Position numbers and translations under genes: made by a program. Shown one piece after another: positions 9,127 through 20,910 of a DNA stretch of 64,000 bases (positions are counted from its first letter, which is position 1; each line of letters opens with the position of its first letter). The DNA lies in NCBI GenBank assembly GCA_041319085.1, contig CP101033.1:3739501-3803500 (forward strand). Direction: 5' to 3'. Origin of the DNA: Aeromonas veronii (GTDB lineage: Bacteria > Pseudomonadota > Gammaproteobacteria > Enterobacterales > Aeromonadaceae). The notes beneath the pieces were generated by a model. That model saw nothing but the letters and a program-made list of their open reading frames with translations, was not told where the DNA came from and did no database searches.

Positions 9127-10368
9127 ATGGCAACCCTAACGAAAAAGAACAATGCCCCCAAGAAAGTGTTCGCCTTCAGCTGGCACGGGGTAAACCGCAA
9201 GGGGCAGAAAGTCTCCGGCCAACTGCAGGCCGACAGCATCAACACCGTCAAGAGCGAGCTGCGCAAGCAGGGGGTCAACGTCACCAAGGTGACCAAGAAA
9301 TCCCAGGGGCTCTTCTCCAAGGGCGGCGCCAAGATCAAACCGATGGATATCGCCATCGTCTCCCGTCAGATCACCACCATGCTCTCCGCTGGCGTACCAC
9401 TGGTGCAGAGCCTGCAGATCATCGCGCGCAGCCACGAGAAAATCTCGATGCGCGAGCTGATGGGACAGGTTGCCGCCGATGTGGAGACCGGCACCCCCAT
9501 GTCGGAGGCGCTGCGCCGTCACCCCCGCTACTTTGACGCTCTCTACTGCGATCTGGTGGAAGCGGGGGAGCAATCCGGTGCGCTGGAGACCATCTACGAC
9601 CGTATCGCCACCTATCGGGAAAAGTCAGAAGCACTCAAGTCGAAGATCAAGAAGGCGATGTTCTACCCCACCATGGTCATTCTGGTGGCCATCGTGGTGA
9701 CCTCCATCCTGCTGCTGTTCGTCATTCCGCAGTTCGAGGATATCTTCAAGAGCTTTGGCGCCGAGCTGCCGATCTTCACCCAGTTTGTCATCGGCATCTC
9801 CCGCTTTATGCAGAACTGGTGGTATGTCTTCTTTGGTGGCACGGCCATTGGCATCTTCCTCTACGTGCGGGCCTGGCGCGCCTCCCAGAAGGTGAGAGAC
9901 AATACCGACAAGTTTGTGCTGACCATTCCGGTGGTCGGGATGATCCTGCACAAGGCGGCCATGGCCCGTTTTGCCCGCACCCTGTCGACCACCTTCTCCG
10001 CCGGTATCCCGCTGGTGGATGCGCTGATCTCGGCGGCTGGCGCCTCCGGTAACTATGTCTATCGCACCGCTGTCATGGCCATCCGCAACGAGGTGGTGGC
10101 GGGCATGCAGATCAACGTGGCGATGCGCACCGTCGATCTCTTCCCCGACATGGTGATCCAGATGGTGATGATCGGTGAAGAGTCCGGCGCCATCGATGAT
10201 ATGCTCTCCAAGGTTGCCACCATCTTCGAGCAGGAGGTTGACGATCTGGTCGATGGCCTCACCAGCCTGCTGGAACCCCTCATCATGGTGGTGCTCGGGG
10301 TGCTGGTCGGCGGCATGGTTATCGCCATGTACCTGCCCATCTTCAAACTTGGCGACGTGGTGGGGTAG
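9127..10368 (+). CDS. tapC: Type IV pilus inner-membrane platform protein TapC (PilC/GspF family)
   Basis: 413 residues with two GspF-type cytoplasmic domains (about 75-200 and 280-400). Hydrophobic segments fall near 180-205 (MVILVAIVVTSILLLFVIP), 225-245 and at the C-terminus (LIMVVLGVLVGGMVIAMYLPIF). It anchors the assembly ATPase and moves pilins from the membrane into the growing pilus. I chose the ATG at 9127 because AGGA precedes it by 7 bases; a TTG five codons upstream is less likely. The long spacer from tapB suggests that it may need its own promoter. Confidence 0.95.
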   Translation: MATLTKKNNAPKKVFAFSWHGVNRKGQKVSGQLQADSINTVKSELRKQGVNVTKVTKKSQGLFSKGGAKIKPMDIAIVSRQITTMLSAGVPLVQSLQIIARSHEKISMRELMGQVAADVETGTPMSEALRRHPRYFDALYCDLVEAGEQSGALETIYDRIATYREKSEALKSKIKKAMFYPTMVILVAIVVTSILLLFVIPQFEDIFKSFGAELPIFTQFVIGISRFMQNWWYVFFGGTAIGIFLYVRAWRASQKVRDNTDKFVLTIPVVGMILHKAAMARFARTLSTTFSAGIPLVDALISAAGASGNYVYRTAVMAIRNEVVAGMQINVAMRTVDLFPDMVIQMVMIGEESGAIDDMLSKVATIFEQEVDDLVDGLTSLLEPLIMVVLGVLVGGMVIAMYLPIFKLGDVVG

Positions 10369-10377
10369 TGAATCGAG

Positions 10378-10458
10378 AATGCTTAATGCTTAATGCTTAA
10401 TGCTTAATGCTTAATGCTGAATCGGGATTCGGGATTCGGGATTCGATCATTCACGATT
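10378..10458. repeat. Heptanucleotide repeats (AATGCTT)x5.9 and (GGGATTC)x3 between tapC and tapD
   Basis: Five exact copies plus one near-copy of AATGCTT run from 10378 to 10419. Three GGGATTC copies (10424-10444) and GATCATTCACGATT follow. The second part repeats the module at 4837-4878 exactly apart from copy number. Degenerate ACTCACCATTCACGA-type words continue to about 10505, just before the tapD ribosome binding site. Confidence 0.9.
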
Positions 10459-10529
10459 AACGACTCACCATTCACGACTAACGACATTCAACACTCAACA
10501 CTCAACCGACCTGACAGAGGTTTTTGCCG

Positions 10530-11402
10530 ATGACCATGGTTATCGAGCTGGCGGCCGCGCTGCCCTGGCTCTACTTCTCGCTGGTTTTTCTGTTCTCCCT
10601 GATGATCGGCAGCTTCCTCAACGTAGTGATCCACCGCTTGCCCATCATGCTGGAGCGGGAGTGGCAGACCGAGTATCGCAGCTACTTCGCCCCCGATGAG
10701 GACACCCCCGCGCCAGAGCGCTACAACCTGATGGTACCGCGCTCTGCATGCCCTCACTGTGGCCACGCCATCACCGCGCTGGAGAACATCCCGCTGCTGA
10801 GCTGGCTCTGGCTCAAAGGGCGTTGCCGCGACTGTCAGGCCCCCATCTCGGCCCGCTACCCACTGGTGGAGCTGCTGACCGCCCTGCTCTCGGTGGCTGT
10901 TGCCATGGTGGTTACACCGGGTTGGGGCACGCTGGCCGCTCTGCTGCTCACCTGGGTGCTGGTGGCCCTCACCTTTATCGATCTCGACAAGATGTTGCTG
11001 CCCGACCAGCTCACCCTGCCACTGCTGTGGGGCGGGCTGCTGTTCAATCTGGCAGGTGGCTTCGTGCCGCTGGCTGATGCCGTAATTGGCGCCATGGCGG
11101 GCTATCTGGTGCTCTGGAGCCTCTACTGGGCCTTCAAGCTGCTGACCGGCAAGGAGGGGATGGGCTATGGCGACTTCAAGCTGCTGGCGGCGCTGGGCGC
11201 CTGGCTCGGTTGGCAGGCGCTGCCCATTATTCTGCTGCTCTCCTCCCTGGTCGGCGCCGTGATCGGCATCAGCCTGATCACCTTGCAAAAACACCATCAG
11301 GGCAAGCCCATCCCCTTCGGCCCCTACCTGGCCATCGCCGGCTGGATCGCCCTGCTGTGGGGCGATACCATCACCCGCTGGTATCTCTCTACCCTGCTCT
11401 GA
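10530..11402 (+). CDS. tapD: Type IV prepilin peptidase / N-methyltransferase TapD
   Basis: 290 residues with 7-8 predicted membrane segments. The N-terminal methyltransferase part has the [12 protein letters not shown] motif and a cytoplasmic loop with two CxxC pairs (CPHC, CRDC). The peptidase part has the two catalytic aspartates in [14 protein letters not shown] and [18 protein letters not shown]. In Aeromonas, TapD is known to process both type IV pilins and pseudopilins of the Exe type II secretion system, so it matters for aerolysin and protease export. Start ATG 10530 (MTMVIELAA) with AGAGG upstream. Confidence 0.97.
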   Translation: MTMVIELAAALPWLYFSLVFLFSLMIGSFLNVVIHRLPIMLEREWQTEYRSYFAPDEDTPAPERYNLMVPRSACPHCGHAITALENIPLLSWLWLKGRCRDCQAPISARYPLVELLTALLSVAVAMVVTPGWGTLAALLLTWVLVALTFIDLDKMLLPDQLTLPLLWGGLLFNLAGGFVPLADAVIGAMAGYLVLWSLYWAFKLLTGKEGMGYGDFKLLAALGAWLGWQALPIILLLSSLVGAVIGISLITLQKHHQGKPIPFGPYLAIAGWIALLWGDTITRWYLSTLL

Positions 11403-11415
11403 GCAAGAGGCCCCC

Positions 11416-12030
11416 ATGTATGTAGTTGCTATCACCGGTGGTATCGGCAGCGGCAAGACCACTATCGCCAATCAGTTTGCCGCGCTGGGTATCGAGGTGG
11501 TGGATGCCGATGTGATCGCCCGCGAGGTCGTTGAGCCGGGCACCCCGGCCCTGGCCGCCATCGCCGATCATTTTGGCCCCGAGGTGATCGATCCGAGCGG
11601 TCAACTCGATCGTCGTACCCTGCGCGAGCGGGTCTTCAGCGACCCACAGGCCAAGGCGTGGCTCAATGCCCTGCTGCACCCGCTCATTCGCAGCGAGATG
11701 CTGCGCCAGTGTGCCGCGGCTCGCTCACCTTACTGCCTGCTGGTGGTGCCGCTGCTGGTGGAGAACAAACTCACCGGCCTTGCCAACCGGGTGCTGGTGA
11801 TCGATGTGGACGAAGCCACCCAGATTGAGCGCACCTGCCGCCGGGATGGGGTATCGGCCGAGCAGGCCAAGGCCATCATCGCGGCCCAGGCGAGCCGGTC
11901 GGCGCGCCTCGCCGCAGCGGATGATGTCATCGAAAACCACAATGGCGGCGAAATGGCGATTAACATGCGGATTTTGGCGCTGCACAAGACATATCTGGCA
12001 ATTGCCTCTCAACAAGCCCGCCAAGTGTGA
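11416..12030 (+). CDS. coaE: Dephospho-CoA kinase
   Basis: 204 residues, normal for CoaE. It phosphorylates dephospho-CoA in the last step of CoA synthesis. The P-loop GGIGSGKTT is at residues 8-16, [10 protein letters not shown] near 33 is the CoA-domain motif, and HPLIR lies near 83. It follows tapD by 13 bp and probably belongs to the same transcript, as in other pilD-coaE pairs. Confidence 0.97.
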   Translation: MYVVAITGGIGSGKTTIANQFAALGIEVVDADVIAREVVEPGTPALAAIADHFGPEVIDPSGQLDRRTLRERVFSDPQAKAWLNALLHPLIRSEMLRQCAAARSPYCLLVVPLLVENKLTGLANRVLVIDVDEATQIERTCRRDGVSAEQAKAIIAAQASRSARLAAADDVIENHNGGEMAINMRILALHKTYLAIASQQARQV

Positions 12031-12067
12031 GTACACTAGGCCGGTTTATGACTGGCCAGGATTAGGC

Positions 12068-12790
12068 ATGATTTACGACTTTCCCCTCAATGAAAAAAGC
12101 CGGACCTATCTTCGTCTGGAGTCCCTGTTTTCCCAAATCCGCGACAATCTGGAGAGTGAGCAATCCTGGACACATATCGCCTTCTTCAAGGGGCTGTTCG
12201 ATCTGCAGGAGTTGCTGGAGCGTGGTGATCTGCGTGCCGATCTCATCAAGGATCTGGAGCGGCTGGGCCAGCGTCTGAGCCACTGGGCCAGCCTGCCCGG
12301 CGTCGACCTGGTGCAGATTAAACAGATGCAGCAGGAGAGTAGCCAACTCTCTCGCGACCTGCTCAACGCGCCTCGCCCGGGAGCCCGCCTGAAAGAGGAT
12401 CGCCTGCTCGGCTCCATCCGCCAGCGCTTCTCCATTCCAGGTGGCCTGTGTGCCTTTGATGTGCCGCAGTTGCATCACTGGCTGGGTACCCCGACCATCA
12501 CCCGTCACCAGCAGATGCAGGACTGGCTGAGCGACATCACCCTGCTGATGAATGCCATTACCTTGCTGCTGCGCCTGTGGCGCGAGTCCGGCGCGTTCAG
12601 TGAACAGGTTGCCAACAACGGTTTCTTTCAGGACACCGCCGAGAGCGCCGAGCTTATCCGCATCAGACTGCCGGGCAATCTGCTCTGCTATCCGACCCTG
12701 AGCGGCCACAAGAACCGCTTCGCCCTGCGCTTTCTGCCCACCGCAGAACAGCCGATTGGCGATGTGCCGTTCCAGCTCGCCTGCTGCTAA
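12068..12790 (+). CDS. zapD: Cell division protein ZapD (FtsZ-bundling)
   Basis: 240 residues, formerly YacF, matching the E. coli length closely. ZapD crosslinks FtsZ filaments through the FtsZ C-terminal peptide. The start MIYDFPLNEKSRTYLRLE is the conserved family N-terminus, 37 bp after coaE. The mostly alpha-helical sequence has no catalytic motif. The end of the gene (CTGCTGCTAA) is part of a duplicated stretch that also covers the start of yacG. Confidence 0.95.
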   Translation: MIYDFPLNEKSRTYLRLESLFSQIRDNLESEQSWTHIAFFKGLFDLQELLERGDLRADLIKDLERLGQRLSHWASLPGVDLVQIKQMQQESSQLSRDLLNAPRPGARLKEDRLLGSIRQRFSIPGGLCAFDVPQLHHWLGTPTITRHQQMQDWLSDITLLMNAITLLLRLWRESGAFSEQVANNGFFQDTAESAELIRIRLPGNLLCYPTLSGHKNRFALRFLPTAEQPIGDVPFQLACC

Positions 12791-12936
12791 GGAGACATCC
12801 AGATGGTCACCAAGGTCAAATGCCCGACTTGCCAAACCGAGTCGGAAATTGGCGTCCGCAACCCTTTACCATTCACTTGCTGCTAAAGAGGCATCCTAAA
12901 TGGTCACCAAGGTCAAATGCCCGACTTGCCAAACCG
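12785..12936 (+). repeat. Direct duplication at the zapD-yacG junction (97-bp offset)
   Basis: The stretch TGCTGCTAAgGAGaCATCC + ATGGTCACCAAGG... through ACCGAG near 12783-12841 is repeated with a few changes at about 12880-12938. The coding part from the ATG onward is identical for 39 bases. The copies are 97 bp apart and separated by about 36 bp of unrelated sequence containing TTTACCATTCAC, a word also found in the 4.9 kb repeat region. The upstream copy keeps a ribosome binding site and start codon. Confidence 0.9.
12803..12886 (+). pseudogene. Truncated 5-prime copy of yacG (27 codons)
   Basis: This reading frame starts with the same 13 residues as YacG ([13 protein letters not shown]) and has a good ribosome binding site (AAGGAG). 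It then enters unrelated sequence and stops after 27 codons. It keeps only the first CxxC pair and lacks the second pair, so it cannot form the YacG zinc finger. I read it as a duplication remnant; its translation could still influence the intact yacG 97 bp downstream. Confidence 0.7.
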
Positions 12937-13094
12937 AGTTGGAGTGGGGCCCACAGAGTCCGTTCCGCCCCTTCTGCAGCAAGCGCTGCCAGCTGATCGA
13001 TCTCGGCGAATGGGCTGATGAAGAGAAGCGCATTCCGGGCGAGATCAACCCGGATCTGCTGCCGGAGCCGGAAGAGGGCGATCAGTGGCTATGA
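12900..13094 (+). CDS. yacG: DNA gyrase inhibitor YacG (zinc-binding)
   Basis: 64 residues. It has the family zinc site CPTC (residues 7-10) and CSKRC (near residues 26-30), followed by [17 protein letters not shown], typical of YacG. E. coli YacG is known to bind GyrB and inhibit gyrase. It follows zapD as in the E. coli coaE-zapD-yacG operon, but a partial copy of its own start is inserted between them. GAGG precedes the ATG. Confidence 0.93.
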   Translation: MVTKVKCPTCQTELEWGPQSPFRPFCSKRCQLIDLGEWADEEKRIPGEINPDLLPEPEEGDQWL

Positions 13095-13198
13095 GCCAAA
13101 GATCACTCATCTCCGTAGCATGAAAAAAAGCGCCCGCGCCATGCCTCGCTCTGATGAGGGGATGGATTCAGGGTTGATTGGGGTATCGGGCGAGACGC

Positions 13199-13230
13199 AG
13201 GTTGGCGCTGAGCATAGCGAAACCCAACCT
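13199..13230. repeat. REP-like inverted repeat after yacG
   Basis: AGGTTGG (13199-13205) pairs with CCAACCT (13224-13230), and the inner CGCT and AGCG can extend the stem. The pattern GCAGGTTGG...AGCGAAACCCAACC resembles the dispersed GTTGGGTT-AGCG-AACCCAAC intergenic repeats of proteobacteria. It lies in the 236-bp gap between yacG and mutS. Confidence 0.6.
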
Positions 13231-13277
13231 AAGATTTAGCCAAACATGCGATTTAGCCCAACTTCCGAGATGAACAT

Positions 13278-13308
13278 AAAAAGGGGAACCTCGCGGTTCC
13301 CCTTTTTC
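13278..13308. terminator. Bidirectional terminator between yacG and mutS
   Basis: AAAAAGGGGAACC-TCGC-GGTTCCCCTTTTT forms a strong stem with A-run and T-run on both sides, between the convergent genes yacG and mutS. Confidence 0.9.
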
Positions 13309-13330
13309 ATGCCTGATCATCTTCCGCTGG

Positions 13331-15886
13331 TCACAGCATCTGCTTGAGGCGATAGAGCAGATCGAGCGCCTGACGCGGGGTCAGCTCGTCCGGGCGCACC
13401 GCTTCCAGCTCTTCCACCACCGGATGGTTCTGCGGGGCGAGAGTCACCGGAGCCGGGCGGCGTTCACCGGCGGCCACCGGGGTGGCGCTCTCCAGCTCGT
13501 GCAGTTTGTGCCGGGCCTGCTGGATCACCGATTTCGGTACCCCGGCCAGCGCAGCGACTTGCAGGCCGTAGGAGCGGCTGGCTGCCCCCTCCTGCACCGC
13601 ATGCATAAAGGCGATGGTGTCGCCGTGCTCCACTGCATCGAGGTGGACGTTGGCCAGCCCGCTCATCAGCTCCGGCAAGCGGGTCAGCTCGAAGTAGTGG
13701 GTGGCGAACAGGGTGTAGGCGCCAATCTTGCTCGCCAGCTGCTCGGCGCAGGCCCACGCCAGCGAGAGGCCGTCGTAGGTGCTGGTGCCGCGGCCAATCT
13801 CGTCCATCAGCACCAGACTGCGGGCGGTGGCGTTGTTGAGAATATTGGCGGTTTCGGTCATCTCCACCATAAAGGTGGAGCGGCCGGAGGCGAGATCGTC
13901 TGACGCCCCGATGCGGGTGAAGATACGGTCGATGGGGCCGATGCGGGCGCTGTCGGCGGGCACGAAGGCGCCGATATGGGCCAGCAGCACGATCAGCGCG
14001 GTCTGGCGCATGTAGGTCGATTTACCGCCCATGTTGGGGCCTGTGATGATCAGCATCCGCCGCTCCCGCTCCAGCCGGATCGGGTTGGCGATGAAGGGGT
14101 CGGTCATCACCTGCTCCACCACCGGATGGCGGCCCGCTTCGATCAGGATCTGATCCTCATCGATGAGGGTCGGACAGCGGTAGTCGAGAGTCTCGGCCCG
14201 CTCGGCCAGATTGGCCAGCACGTCCAGCTCCGCCAGTGCGGCGGCCGATTCTTGCAGATCGCCGAGGTGCGGCAGCAGGGCATCGAGCAGCTCTTCGTAG
14301 AGTCGCTTCTCCAGCGCCAGCGCCTGGGCCTGGGCGGTGAGCACCTTGTCCTCGTATTTCTTCAGCTCATCGATGATGTAGCGTTCGTTGTTCTTGAGGG
14401 TCTGGCGGCGGATGTAGTGGGCCGGCACCAGATGGCTGTTGGCGCGGCTCACCTCGATATAGAAGCCGTGCACCTTGTTGTAACCCACCTTGAGGGTGTT
14501 GATGCCGGTCAGCAGCTTCTCCCGCTCCTCGATGCGGGCGAGGCTGGCGGTGGCGCCGTTGGCCAGATCCCGCAGCTCGTCCAGCTCCTGATTGAAGCCG
14601 TCACGGATAACGCCGCCATCGCGGATCAGCACCGGCGGCACCTCCATCACCGCGCGTTCCAGCAGGTCGAGCAGTTCGGGGAAGGTGCTGGCGCGCTCGG
14701 CCAGCTGTTGCACCGCTTCGTGCTCGTTATCCGCCAGCAGGCGCTGCAACTCGGGCAACTGGGCAAAGGCCTGACGCAGGCGGGTGAGGTCGCGCGGGCG
14801 GGCCGAGCGAAGGGCGAGACGCGCCAGCACCCTCTCCACATCCCCCACCTGACGCAGCAGACTGCCCAGCTCGTCGTAGAGGTTCTGCACGATCAACTCC
14901 TTGATGGTGCTCTGGCGGCCTTTCAGGATCACCCGATCGCGGATCGGCTGGTGGATCCAGCGCTTGAGCAGGCGGCTGCCCATGGGGGTGGCGGTGCGAT
15001 CCAGCACCTCGGCCAGGGTATTCTCATAGCCTCCCGCCAGATTCTGGGTCAGCTCCAGATTGCGGCGGGTGGCGGCATCCATGATGACCGCGTGATCCGG
15101 CTGCTCGAGGCGCACGTTGCGGATATGGGGCAGCGCAGTGCGCTGGGTATCCTTGACGTACTGCATCAGGCAACCGGCGGCGCACAGGGCGGTCTCGCTC
15201 TTGTCGACGCCAAAGCCCACCAGATCCTGGGTGCCGAACTGCTGGCAGAGCAGCTTGCGAGCGGTGCCCAGCTCAAACTCCCACTCGGGGCGGCGACGCA
15301 GGCCGCGGCGACCCTCGACATGGTGCAGAAACTCGAACGATTCGGGATAGAGCAGCTCGGCCGGATTGGTGCGCTGCAGCTCCGCCAGTAAAGTCTCTTC
15401 TTTCTCGAACTGATTGATGAAGAAGCGGCCGGAGCCGATGTCCATGGTGCCGAAGCCGAAGCGGCGGCCATCGTGGTAGACGGCGGCGATCAGGTTGTCC
15501 TGCCGCTCGCTGAGCAGCGCCTCGTCAGAGACGGTGCCCGGGGTGATGATGCGGATCACCTTGCGCTCCACCGGCCCCTTGCTGGTGGCGGGATCCCCCA
15601 CCTGTTCGCAGATGGCGGCCGACTCGCCGAGCTGCACCAGCTTGGCCAGATAACCCTCGATGGCATGATAGGGCACGCCTGCCATCGGGATGGGGCTGCC
15701 GGCCGACTGGCCGCGCTTGGTCAGGGAGATATCGAGCAGTTGGGAGGCCTTGCGGGCATCGTCATAGAACAGCTCATAGAAGTCGCCCATCCGGTAGAAC
15801 AGCAGGATCTCCGGGTTCTCGGCCTTGAGGCCAAGGTACTGCTGCATCATGGGCGTGTGTTGCTGTAGATTCTCTATTGTTATCAA
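13331..15886 (-). CDS. mutS: DNA mismatch repair protein MutS
   Basis: 851 residues, full length. The mismatch-recognition motif GDFYELF is near residue 36, Walker [12 protein letters not shown] near 615 and the Walker B region [16 protein letters not shown] near 690. It recognises base mismatches and recruits MutL. The best start is a TTG at 15886: [18 protein letters not shown] aligns with the E. coli N-terminus, an in-frame stop lies upstream and no ATG comes before residue 13. No clear Shine-Dalgarno is visible. In E. coli mutS is far from this region, so its place between yacG and mutT is a local difference. Confidence 0.96.
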   Translation of the reverse strand: MITIENLQQHTPMMQQYLGLKAENPEILLFYRMGDFYELFYDDARKASQLLDISLTKRGQSAGSPIPMAGVPYHAIEGYLAKLVQLGESAAICEQVGDPATSKGPVERKVIRIITPGTVSDEALLSERQDNLIAAVYHDGRRFGFGTMDIGSGRFFINQFEKEETLLAELQRTNPAELLYPESFEFLHHVEGRRGLRRRPEWEFELGTARKLLCQQFGTQDLVGFGVDKSETALCAAGCLMQYVKDTQRTALPHIRNVRLEQPDHAVIMDAATRRNLELTQNLAGGYENTLAEVLDRTATPMGSRLLKRWIHQPIRDRVILKGRQSTIKELIVQNLYDELGSLLRQVGDVERVLARLALRSARPRDLTRLRQAFAQLPELQRLLADNEHEAVQQLAERASTFPELLDLLERAVMEVPPVLIRDGGVIRDGFNQELDELRDLANGATASLARIEEREKLLTGINTLKVGYNKVHGFYIEVSRANSHLVPAHYIRRQTLKNNERYIIDELKKYEDKVLTAQAQALALEKRLYEELLDALLPHLGDLQESAAALAELDVLANLAERAETLDYRCPTLIDEDQILIEAGRHPVVEQVMTDPFIANPIRLERERRMLIITGPNMGGKSTYMRQTALIVLLAHIGAFVPADSARIGPIDRIFTRIGASDDLASGRSTFMVEMTETANILNNATARSLVLMDEIGRGTSTYDGLSLAWACAEQLASKIGAYTLFATHYFELTRLPELMSGLANVHLDAVEHGDTIAFMHAVQEGAASRSYGLQVAALAGVPKSVIQQARHKLHELESATPVAAGERRPAPVTLAPQNHPVVEELEAVRPDELTPRQALDLLYRLKQML

Positions 15887-16090
15887 TGTCGATTCGCCAT
15901 TAAGTTGCTGTTCTTGCTCTAATATTTTTCTTTATTAAGGCTCGGGGTGGTTCAATTTTTCTCATCCAGGCGCACTGAATCTTGCTTTAAGACGTTGCTT
16001 GACGCGTCGGTTCCTGTGATGGTGAACCAGGTTAAAATGACAACCTACGCGCAGGCTCTCATAGCAAAACGATATGAAAGGATGTCAGTG

Positions 16091-16204
16091 ATGAGTGCGC
16101 TCCAGAATAGCAAACCGCTTTCTTACAAGGCAATTGAGTCGATGCAGCCAGGAGACATGAAACATCGCGCCTTGCCACGCAGGATCATGGCGGTGGTGTT
16201 CTGA
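16091..16204 (+). pseudogene. Short ORF resembling the N-terminus of a DUF4102-type tyrosine integrase
   Basis: 37 codons from the ATG at 16091, with AAAGG nine bases upstream; the frame is open from an earlier ATG at 16037. The segment ALQNSKPLSYKAIESMQPGD recalls the first residues of P4-type integrases (pattern LTYRAIEAMKPGDK), after which the similarity ends and the frame closes. If correct, this is the remnant of an integrase gene and marks an old insertion site. The match is from memory over about 20 residues, so it is weak; it may be a random ORF. The rest of 15887-16240 shows nothing else I can support. Confidence 0.35.
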
Positions 16205-16240
16205 TGATGTTGTCAAACTGGCTATCGAGGGTGGAGAGAT

Positions 16241-16266
16241 ATCCGGCCCGATGGATCGGGCCGGAT
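16241..16266. terminator. Perfect 12-bp inverted repeat downstream of the acyltransferase gene
   Basis: ATCCGGCCCGAT-GG-ATCGGGCCGGAT, eight bases beyond the stop of the minus-strand acyltransferase. There is no T-run, so it is a hairpin-type transcript end at best. Confidence 0.55.
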
Positions 16267-16273
16267 GGAGGGC

Positions 16274-17311
16274 TCAGTGGGTACGCAGCAGTCTGCGGGT
16301 GAACGGCAGGGCCGCCAGCAGATGATAGGCCAGCAGAGACGACCCCAGCAGCAGCGGCACCTTGGCGATCTCCCACTGGATGGATGCACCCTGCGGGCCA
16401 AACATGAAGAGCCAGACCACCAGCATCATGTGCAGACAGTAGATCCCGAGCACTTTGGGAGCCTGGCGCTCCAGCCAGCTGCCCTTGCCCCATTCGGGGT
16501 TGGCCAGCAGTAGACCAAACAGACCGAGGGCCCAGGGAAGGGAGCCGAGCAGGAAGTCGTGGCGGGTGAGCGGCACCCCAGCGAAGTGCTGCAGCGCCCA
16601 GGCTTCACAGCCATAGAGCGCCACGCCCGCCAGCAGCAGTTGCCAGCCGGTGCTGGCATCCGGTTGCCACTGACGCTGGCGCAGCAGGGCCCCCAGCGCC
16701 ACAAACAGCAGGGAGAAGAAGGGGCCGTTACGGGTGAGCAGTGGCCACTCGGCGCCCAGTAGCGGTTTGGCATAGGAGCCCCCCAGCAACGCCAGCAGGT
16801 AGAGGCCAAGACCCAGCCAGAGAGCGAGCGCTGGCCTGCCAAGCCGGTAGCAGAGTGCCAGCAGGGTCACCGCCATGATCAGGGCTGGCAGGAACCAGAG
16901 GTGGATCATGCCGCCCACCAGCCAGCCGTTGAGGGGGTCGGCGAGCTGGAACTGCCACTGCCCGCGCAGGGAGGCCAGATAGCCTTGCTGCACGGCAGCC
17001 AGCGGATTGAACGGCACCAGCAGGTAGACCAGACTCCACGCCAGCCAGAGCAGCAGCAAGGGGCGGCAGTAGCGCCAGGCTACGGTCAGCGGCGCCTCGC
17101 GAGTCAGTCTCGGCTGCAGAAAGTAACCGGCACAGAGGAAAAACAGCGGCACGGCAAAGCGGCATAGCTGGTTGATGGCGCCGCTCAGCCAGAGCCAGGA
17201 TCCGCTTCCCCACAGGGTGGGATTGAACGGATTGGCGAAGGGGGAGACGTGAATGGTCATCACGGCCAGAATGGCCAGCACCCGCCCGCACTCGATACTG
17301 GAAATACGCAT
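16274..17311 (-). CDS. Acyltransferase family 3 membrane protein (O-acetyltransferase-like)
   Basis: 345 residues, very hydrophobic, with about ten predicted membrane segments. The N-terminal MRISSIECGRVLAILAVMTIHVSPF carries the family R-x10-H pattern (Arg near 10, His near 21), and the VPLFFLCAGYFL segment is also typical of Acyl_transf_3 proteins such as WecH and OafA. Members transfer acetyl or other acyl groups to surface polysaccharides or lipids; the substrate cannot be told here. It stands alone between mutS and mutT, not in a polysaccharide cluster. Start MRISSIECGR from ATG 17311. Confidence 0.85.
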   Translation of the reverse strand: MRISSIECGRVLAILAVMTIHVSPFANPFNPTLWGSGSWLWLSGAINQLCRFAVPLFFLCAGYFLQPRLTREAPLTVAWRYCRPLLLLWLAWSLVYLLVPFNPLAAVQQGYLASLRGQWQFQLADPLNGWLVGGMIHLWFLPALIMAVTLLALCYRLGRPALALWLGLGLYLLALLGGSYAKPLLGAEWPLLTRNGPFFSLLFVALGALLRQRQWQPDASTGWQLLLAGVALYGCEAWALQHFAGVPLTRHDFLLGSLPWALGLFGLLLANPEWGKGSWLERQAPKVLGIYCLHMMLVVWLFMFGPQGASIQWEIAKVPLLLGSSLLAYHLLAALPFTRRLLRTH

Positions 17312-17449
17312 GGTGGCTCGTCGTTACAGGGATGGTAACGGCACGCTAAAACCCTTGCTGGCGACTTACAACCAATTGATTTTATTAGTGTGAATCACGC
17401 TGTTGAGTAGTTACGTTTTGTAACTGGATGGCGGAAGGTGTTACCTGTA

Positions 17450-17472
17450 ACGGGAGCAAGCTCCCGTTTTTT
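17450..17472 (+). terminator. Terminator-like hairpin (ACGGGAG-CAAG-CTCCCGT + T-run)
   Basis: A 7-bp GC-rich stem is followed by TTTTT on the plus strand. No plus-strand gene ends nearby, so its present role is unclear; it may be left over from a lost gene. Confidence 0.5.
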
Positions 17473-17491
17473 GAGCGCGGTCATGGAGAAT

Positions 17492-17517
17492 AAAAAAGGG
17501 CCGATTGGCCCTTTTTT
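17492..17517. terminator. Bidirectional terminator after mutT
   Basis: AAAAAAGGGCC-GATT-GGCCCTTTTTT, 24 bp beyond the mutT stop, with runs suitable for termination on both strands. Confidence 0.85.
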
Positions 17518-17540
17518 GATGCTTTTTGATGGCTACCGGC

Positions 17541-17945
17541 TCAAGCCAGCAGGCCCTGTAGCCGTGCCACAATCGGGCCATTGGCATCGGGAAAGTGATA
17601 GTTGTGCAACTCTGCCACCGGCACCCACAGACACTCCTGCCCCTCCTTACCAAACGGTTCGCCGCTAAAATGGGTCACCTTCCAGATATCGAGCAAGACC
17701 TGCTTCTCGGGGTAGTCGTGCTGCAACTCCATGAAGGGAGCACAATCCTGCACCCGGATACCGATCTCTTCCCACAGCTCCCGATCCAGCGCGGTGAGCA
17801 GATCCTCGCCCGACTCCACCTTGCCACCGGGAAACTCCCAACGATCCCCCTGATGACGGTCGGAGGAGCGTCTGGCGATGAAGATATCGCCCCGTTCATT
17901 CTCGATGACGCCAACCGCCACCCAGATCCGCTTTTTCTGTTCCAT
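17541..17945 (-). CDS. mutT: 8-oxo-dGTP diphosphatase MutT
   Basis: 134 residues, as in E. coli MutT (about 130). The Nudix box is intact: GGKVESGEDLLTALDREL then WEEIGI, residues 38-61, with the catalytic REX2EE glutamates. It removes 8-oxo-dGTP from the nucleotide pool and prevents A:T to C:G transversions. It follows secA on the same strand, the conserved secA-mutT order, but a terminator-like hairpin separates them. Confidence 0.95.
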   Translation of the reverse strand: MEQKKRIWVAVGVIENERGDIFIARRSSDRHQGDRWEFPGGKVESGEDLLTALDRELWEEIGIRVQDCAPFMELQHDYPEKQVLLDIWKVTHFSGEPFGKEGQECLWVPVAELHNYHFPDANGPIVARLQGLLA

Positions 17946-17982
17946 CTTGTTACCTTTACACGCTATGCATGACCGGACCGTT

Positions 17983-18008
17983 AGATGAACCCAACCTCCG
18001 GTTGGGTG
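17983..18008. repeat. GTTGGGTT-type short inverted repeat
   Basis: AACCCAACC-TCC-GGTTGGGT, a compact hairpin between mutT and secA. The stem words are shared with the repeat at 13199-13230 and fit the same dispersed family. Confidence 0.5.
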
Positions 18009-18082
18009 AGCGGCCGATGATGCCTGATATCCGATTTCCTTTCGTCAAGTGGCGCCACCCCGGTGACTTTGCCACCCTCTGA

Positions 18083-18114
18083 CAAAAACAAGGCGGGCAC
18101 CGGGCCCGCCTTGT
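18083..18114 (-). terminator. Terminator after secA
   Basis: On the minus strand, AAGGCGGGC-CCGGT-GCCCGCCTT followed by GTTTTTG, 17 bp beyond the secA stop. Confidence 0.8.
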
Positions 18115-18130
18115 CATGGCATTACGTCGA

Positions 18131-20851
<2,721 letters not shown>

Positions 20852-20910
20852 GGGTACCAACTATTTCTGGTTATAAAAGCGTTCCGTCACTGGAACCTGA
20901 AAAATAAAAC

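Noticed and set aside
12803..12886. A separate small zinc-finger gene
   Set aside because: Its first 39 bases are identical to yacG and it then loses similarity, so a duplication remnant is simpler; listed as such.
13976..15391. 471-residue plus-strand frame opposite mutS
   Set aside because: Shadow of mutS; no ribosome binding site or recognisable motif.
20852..20910. SecM-type arrest peptide before secA
   Set aside because: The upstream gene is an M23 peptidase, and no arrest-type C-terminal sequence was recognised in it.
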